From an uncultured Rickettsiales bacterium (GTDB lineage: Bacteria; Pseudomonadota; Alphaproteobacteria; Rickettsiales; UBA1997), in NCBI GenBank assembly GCA_951801155.1, contig CATOLK010000029.1:1-10677 (forward strand): DNA of 10,677 nt, in the 5' to 3' direction. Position numbers and translations under genes: made by a program. Below, one piece after another: positions 7,397-10,677 of this stretch. The notes beneath the pieces are model-generated. The model ran no database searches. It was not told the origin of the DNA and saw nothing but the letters and a program-made list of their open reading frames with translations. Positions within the stretch are counted from its first letter, which is position 1, and each line of letters begins with the position of its first letter.

Positions 7397-8773
7397 TTAT
7401 AACTTTTCTCTTATTTTACCACAAATCTTACCTAAAACATCTTCCAACATTTTTTCATCCACACATTCCACCATAACTCTCAATAATGGCTCTGTTCCAG
7501 ATTTTCTTACCAAAATTCTTCCAACTCCCTCCAATTTTTTACTATATTCCTCAACAAAAAATTTCACATCATCCAACTCAAGTGGATTTACACTATTTCT
7601 GTCAAATCTTATATTTTCCAATTTCTGTGGAATTGTTTTATATAAATCAATTAAATCACTTATATTTATATTTTTATTACTTTTTCTTTTCAATTGTAAA
7701 AAAGCCAAAACCTGCAAACCAGAACAAATTCCATCACCTGTTGTTGAATAATCTCCTAAAATAATATGTCCAGATTGCTCGCCACCCAAATTATAACCAT
7801 TTTTTCGCATTTCTTCACCCACATATCTATCACCAACTTTAGTTCTAATAATATTTAAACCAAGATTTTTTAGATAAAGTTCAAGACCTAAATTTGACAT
7901 TTGAGTTACTACTACAGTATTATTTTTTAAACTACCTTCATTAACCATTTTTGTTGCTATCAAAGCTATTATTTTATCTCCATCAACAATTTTTCCTTTT
8001 TCATCAACTACTATTATCCTATCTGCATCACCATCTAAAGCTATTCCTATATCAGCCTTCTGTTCCATTACTGTTTTTTGTAATAATTCTGGTTTTGTAG
8101 AACCGCAGCCATCATTTATATTGGTTCCATTTGGTTCAACTCCAATAGTTACAACTTCTGCTCCTAATTCCCTAAAAACTGATGGAGCTATTTTATAGGC
8201 AGCACCGTTAGCACAATCTAAAACTATTTTTATACCATTCAGTGTAGAGTTTGTAGAAAAAGTTGATTTAATATAATCTATATATTCTTTTTTATAAATA
8301 TTTTCATCAATTTCTGCTACTTTTTTAATATCTCCTTCCTTCAATAAATTATCTGCTAAAATATTATCAATTATTGTTTCAATTTCCTCTTCTTTATCAT
8401 CGGGAAATTTAACTCCATTAGAATCAAATAACTTTATTCCATTATCATAGTATGGATTATGGGAAGCTGTTATCATAATACCTAAATCACTTTGTGTAGA
8501 TTTTGTTAATGTCGCTACAGCAGGTGTTGTAATTACTCCTAATTGAAGTATTTCCTCAATTCCACCTGATTTTAGTCCATTTATTAAAGCAGTTTCTAAC
8601 ATATCTCCTGATATTCTTGTATCTCTTCCTATTATTACTTTATATTTTTCTTTATTTTCTTTTTTTAAAATTTTTGCAATTGCTAAACCTAATCTTGAAG
8701 CAAAATCACTGGTCATGGGAAAAATATCTGCTTTTCCCCTAATACCATCTGTTCCAAAGTATTTTTTTGACAT
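7397..8773 (-). CDS. glmM: Phosphoglucosamine mutase
   Basis: The enzyme converts glucosamine-6-phosphate to glucosamine-1-phosphate, the step leading to UDP-N-acetylglucosamine for peptidoglycan and lipopolysaccharide. The protein has 458 residues, close to the usual 445-450. It opens with the conserved KYFGTDGIRG (4-13). The phosphoserine loop is TASHNP at 102-107 (S104 is the phosphorylated residue), the magnesium loop is DGDADR at 247-252, the sugar-binding loop is GEQSGH at 331-336, and the phosphate-binding loop near the C-terminus is RKSGTEP at 423-429. All four active-site loops are intact. TASHNP, GEQSG and the overall length favour GlmM over the related ManB/Pgm enzymes. It starts 23 bp after the elbB stop, with no separate promoter seen, so the two are probably one transcript. 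Confidence 0.97.
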   Translation of the reverse strand: MSKKYFGTDGIRGKADIFPMTSDFASRLGLAIAKILKKENKEKYKVIIGRDTRISGDMLETALINGLKSGGIEEILQLGVITTPAVATLTKSTQSDLGIMITASHNPYYDNGIKLFDSNGVKFPDDKEEEIETIIDNILADNLLKEGDIKKVAEIDENIYKKEYIDYIKSTFSTNSTLNGIKIVLDCANGAAYKIAPSVFRELGAEVVTIGVEPNGTNINDGCGSTKPELLQKTVMEQKADIGIALDGDADRIIVVDEKGKIVDGDKIIALIATKMVNEGSLKNNTVVVTQMSNLGLELYLKNLGLNIIRTKVGDRYVGEEMRKNGYNLGGEQSGHIILGDYSTTGDGICSGLQVLAFLQLKRKSNKNINISDLIDLYKTIPQKLENIRFDRNSVNPLELDDVKFFVEEYSKKLEGVGRILVRKSGTEPLLRVMVECVDEKMLEDVLGKICGKIREKL

Positions 8774-8796
8774 TTAAACTTTAATTGTTAATAAAT

Positions 8797-9462
8797 TTAT
8801 AATTCTATTGCTTTTTTCACAACTTTAAAGGCTTCATTGTAAATAATTTCAATACTATTAGCTAACATAAAACAAGGGCTTGTAATAATTTTATTTTTTT
8901 CATCAACACAAATATCGCCACTTTCTGTATCTCTATGAAAATTTCCTGTTTTTTCAATAATTTTTGATATTTTTTGATTATTTCCTATAGTTATAGTTAT
9001 TCCATTTAAACTTTTTGCTAAAATCATAGGAGCAATACATAGAGCGCAAATTGGCTTTTTTTGTCTATAAAATTCATTTATAATTTGCTTAACATTTTCA
9101 TCCACAGCATAATTTTCATCTCCATTTATATTTTCTTTTGTAAAAAAAGTAGAAATATTTAAAGCAGAGCCAACACCGCCTGGAAAAAACAATATATCAA
9201 AATCATCAACTTTTAACTCAGCAATATTTTTTATAGCACCATTCCTAATTAATCTTGCAGATTCCTGCATAACATTTCTTGTTTCATTTTCAACTATTTT
9301 ACCAGTCAAAAAGTTATTTACTCTATATTGTGGTTTATCTATTGAAAAACATTCATAAGTACAGCCTAGTTGTTTTACTGCTAAAAAAGAATAAAGAGCC
9401 TCATGCACTTCTGTCCCATCTAGACCACCACATCCTGATAATATAAAAGCTATTTTTTTCAT
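8797..9462 (-). CDS. elbB: ElbB-family DJ-1/PfpI-like protein (isoprenoid biosynthesis glyoxalase ElbB)
   Basis: This 221-residue protein matches the usual length of ElbB (about 217). Family marks are SGCGGLDGTEVHEA (9-22), FFPGGVGSALNIS (92-104) and the nucleophile elbow ICALCIAP (138-145), where C142 is the probable catalytic cysteine and C139 an extra nearby cysteine. The conserved end TSPCFMLANSIEIIYN lies at 194-209. ElbB in Escherichia coli has weak glyoxalase activity and was linked to early isoprenoid synthesis; its true physiological role is unsettled, so the name states family rather than proven function. It has its own likely promoter (9489-9516) and leads into glmM after 23 bp. 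The start ATG lacks a Shine-Dalgarno site. Confidence 0.93.
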   Translation of the reverse strand: MKKIAFILSGCGGLDGTEVHEALYSFLAVKQLGCTYECFSIDKPQYRVNNFLTGKIVENETRNVMQESARLIRNGAIKNIAELKVDDFDILFFPGGVGSALNISTFFTKENINGDENYAVDENVKQIINEFYRQKKPICALCIAPMILAKSLNGITITIGNNQKISKIIEKTGNFHRDTESGDICVDEKNKIITSPCFMLANSIEIIYNEAFKVVKKAIEL

Positions 9463-9488
9463 TGTTTATTATTTTATTGATAATAATT

Positions 9489-9516
9489 ATTATAATGAAA
9501 GTTTTTAAAAATGCAA
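9489..9516 (-). promoter_or_regulatory. Promoter of the elbB-glmM transcript
   Basis: On the minus strand TTGCAT (9516-9511) is followed after 16 bp by a perfect TATAAT (9494-9489). The -35 matches only at TTG, but the -10 is ideal. The predicted leader is about 20 nt. It lies in the 123-bp gap after the HAD gene, where I see no clear terminator. Confidence 0.5.
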
Positions 9517-9585
9517 GAAACCAGATAGAGATATCTAATATATTTATATATAATTTAAAGATTAGCAGTTATATTTTTAATATCA

Positions 9586-10506
9586 TTAATAAAAATCCAT
9601 TAAATTAGCAATTTTACCAATTGTATATGTTGGAATAGCATTATATTCAGATAAAAGTTCAAAATAATTAGTATTTCTCAATTTATTGGCCGTCACTCCA
9701 GTCTCTGTAAGTAAAATAGAATCAATTCCGACATTATTAGCTCCCTTTATATCAGTTCTTAAAGTATCACCAATCATTATAACTTCATTTTTATTTATTT
9801 TTCTGCCAATTTGTTCTTCTATAGTCTTAAAAGTAAAATCGTAGATATTTTTATTTGGTTTTCCAAATTCAAAAACTTCACCGCCCAATTCCTTGTATTT
9901 TTCTATTATTGTTCCCTGCCTTATTACAAAATTTATTTCATTCGTATTAACATCTATTTCTTGAGCTGTTAAATCCGGATTTGCACTTAATAGTGGTAAT
10001 TTTTTATTAAAACAATCGTTTAAATAAGGTATAAATGGTTTTATATTTACACTATCCCAATTTCCGTTTTTTGATTTTTTAAATATATTTTTATCATCTT
10101 TATAATTATAATATTCTTCTTCCGTCAATTGAGGTGATGAAATATATATAAAATCTGCCTCGTCCAAATTTTCCACTACTCTATATTTAGTATTATAAAA
10201 TATTGGTGTATTTTTAGATCCAAAAATATACACTTTTTCACAATTTTCTTTATTTTGAAACTTTATTTCTCCATTTTCCAGTGTTTTTTTTATAACATCG
10301 CCAGATGTAATAATTCCATTACAACATTCTTCTGGTACTTTTGTTTTTAATGAATAACTGCTGGGTTTAGAATTGTTTGATAAAATGTAAACTATTTTAC
10401 CACTATCTTTTAATGTTTTAAGTATTTCTAAGGCTTTTTCATAAAAAGTTTTTCCATCCCATAAAACTCCATACATGTCAAATAAAAATATATTATATTT
10501 GTCCAT
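9586..10506 (-). CDS. Class IIA HAD-superfamily hydrolase (TIGR01459-like)
   Basis: A cytoplasmic phosphatase-like protein of 306 residues. HAD motif I is FDMYGVLWDG (9-18), with D10 as nucleophile. Motif II is LSNNS (42-46), K216 in FGKPN (214-218) is the motif III lysine, and motif IV is MIGDTLRTDIKGA (244-256), with D247 and D252 as likely magnesium ligands. The cap lies between motifs II and III, as in class IIA (NagD-like) enzymes. The residue two places after the nucleophile is tyrosine instead of the usual aspartate. From memory, an alphaproteobacterial subfamily (TIGR01459) has an aromatic residue there, so this is probably a subfamily trait and not a loss. The substrate is unknown. 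It stands alone, with about 123 bp to elbB, and has its own promoter region. Confidence 0.9.
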   Translation of the reverse strand: MDKYNIFLFDMYGVLWDGKTFYEKALEILKTLKDSGKIVYILSNNSKPSSYSLKTKVPEECCNGIITSGDVIKKTLENGEIKFQNKENCEKVYIFGSKNTPIFYNTKYRVVENLDEADFIYISSPQLTEEEYYNYKDDKNIFKKSKNGNWDSVNIKPFIPYLNDCFNKKLPLLSANPDLTAQEIDVNTNEINFVIRQGTIIEKYKELGGEVFEFGKPNKNIYDFTFKTIEEQIGRKINKNEVIMIGDTLRTDIKGANNVGIDSILLTETGVTANKLRNTNYFELLSEYNAIPTYTIGKIANLMDFY

Positions 10507-10533
10507 ATTGTGTTTGTTATTTAAATTTTAATT

Positions 10534-10573
10534 AGTTTAAATTATTGTATTATAAAAGTCAAATGTAATACAA
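10534..10573 (-). promoter_or_regulatory. HAD gene promoter embedded in an 8-bp inverted repeat (possible operator)
   Basis: TTGTATTA (10545-10552) and TAATACAA (10566-10573) are perfect inverted arms 13 bp apart. Between them, on the minus strand, is the -35-like TTGACT (10562-10557), with a 4/6 -10 TAAACT 17 bp further on (10539-10534). A perfect TATAAT also overlaps the left arm (10554-10549) but lacks a good -35. A dimeric regulator bound here would cover the promoter. The alternative is a weak terminator of the preceding gene. Confidence 0.35.
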
Positions 10574-10623
10574 AGAATATTAGACTCCATACATAAAACT
10601 ATTCTTATTTTCTATATATATAT

Positions 10624-10677
10624 TTAATAATTTTTATTTTTATGTCTTTCTTTTTTTATTGAATTTGTTATTTCTTT
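10624..10677 (-). CDS. Possible C-terminal tail of a gene entering from the right
   Basis: The minus-strand frame starting at the window edge is open for 17 codons and reads KEITNSIKKERHKNKNY before a TAA at 10626-10624. The basic, lysine-rich end and codirectional orientation would fit a gene running in this operon direction. Seventeen open codons are weak evidence in AT-rich DNA, and no family can be named. The 10507-10623 gap after it holds the HAD promoter region and little else. Confidence 0.25.
   Translation of the reverse strand, partial: KEITNSIKKERHKNKNY

Noticed and set aside
7486..7764. Plus-strand open frame of 92 codons
   Set aside because: It lies wholly inside glmM, whose active-site loops are intact on the minus strand; its low-complexity Phe/Tyr/His-rich product resembles nothing known.
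10573..10606. AAGAATA / TATTCTT inverted repeat as a terminator of the gene to the right
   Set aside because: Only 7 A/T-rich pairs with a 20-nt loop and no T-run directly after it on the minus strand; expected by chance in this composition.

Overview
This is a very A+T-rich window (roughly three quarters A+T) in which every credible gene lies on the minus strand. It most likely comes from an AT-biased, possibly host-associated alphaproteobacterium. The support is indirect. GlmM opens with the MSKKYFGTDGIRG style typical of that class, there is a class IIA HAD hydrolase with an aromatic residue in motif I, and there is a large DUF3971/AsmA-like envelope protein. The left end also carries CTGGATTCC...GGAATGACG palindromic elements of a type scattered through many proteobacterial genomes. 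The exact lineage cannot be fixed from this sequence alone.

Layout, read along the minus strand (right to left): (i) 10624-10677, a possible C-terminal tail of a gene entering from outside the window; (ii) 9586-10506, a HAD-family phosphatase whose likely promoter sits inside an 8-bp inverted repeat; (iii) 8797-9462 elbB (DJ-1/PfpI-like glyoxalase) and 7397-8773 glmM (phosphoglucosamine mutase), 23 bp apart and probably one transcript from a promoter near 9489-9516; (iv) 5359-7299 thrS (threonyl-tRNA synthetase), with its own extended -10 promoter and a small stem-loop at the predicted 5' end of the mRNA, followed 23 bp later by a 977-residue AsmA/YhdP-like protein at 2402-5335; (v) 625-2331, a lysine-rich protein of unknown function with a near-exact 100-residue internal duplication and its own good promoter; (vi) 1-624, a gene-free region packed with palindromes: a nested 133-bp inverted repeat, a REP-like element, a partial third copy, and three further hairpins.

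Most of the window is housekeeping. GlmM supplies glucosamine-1-phosphate for peptidoglycan and lipopolysaccharide, ThrS charges tRNA, and the AsmA-like protein probably works in phospholipid transfer between the inner and outer membranes, so the neighbourhood leans towards the cell envelope. The two parts least explained by known families are the repeat-containing orphan protein and the hairpin-dense region downstream of it. I see no CRISPR array, transposase, tRNA or rRNA, and no clear multi-gene defence or mobile system.
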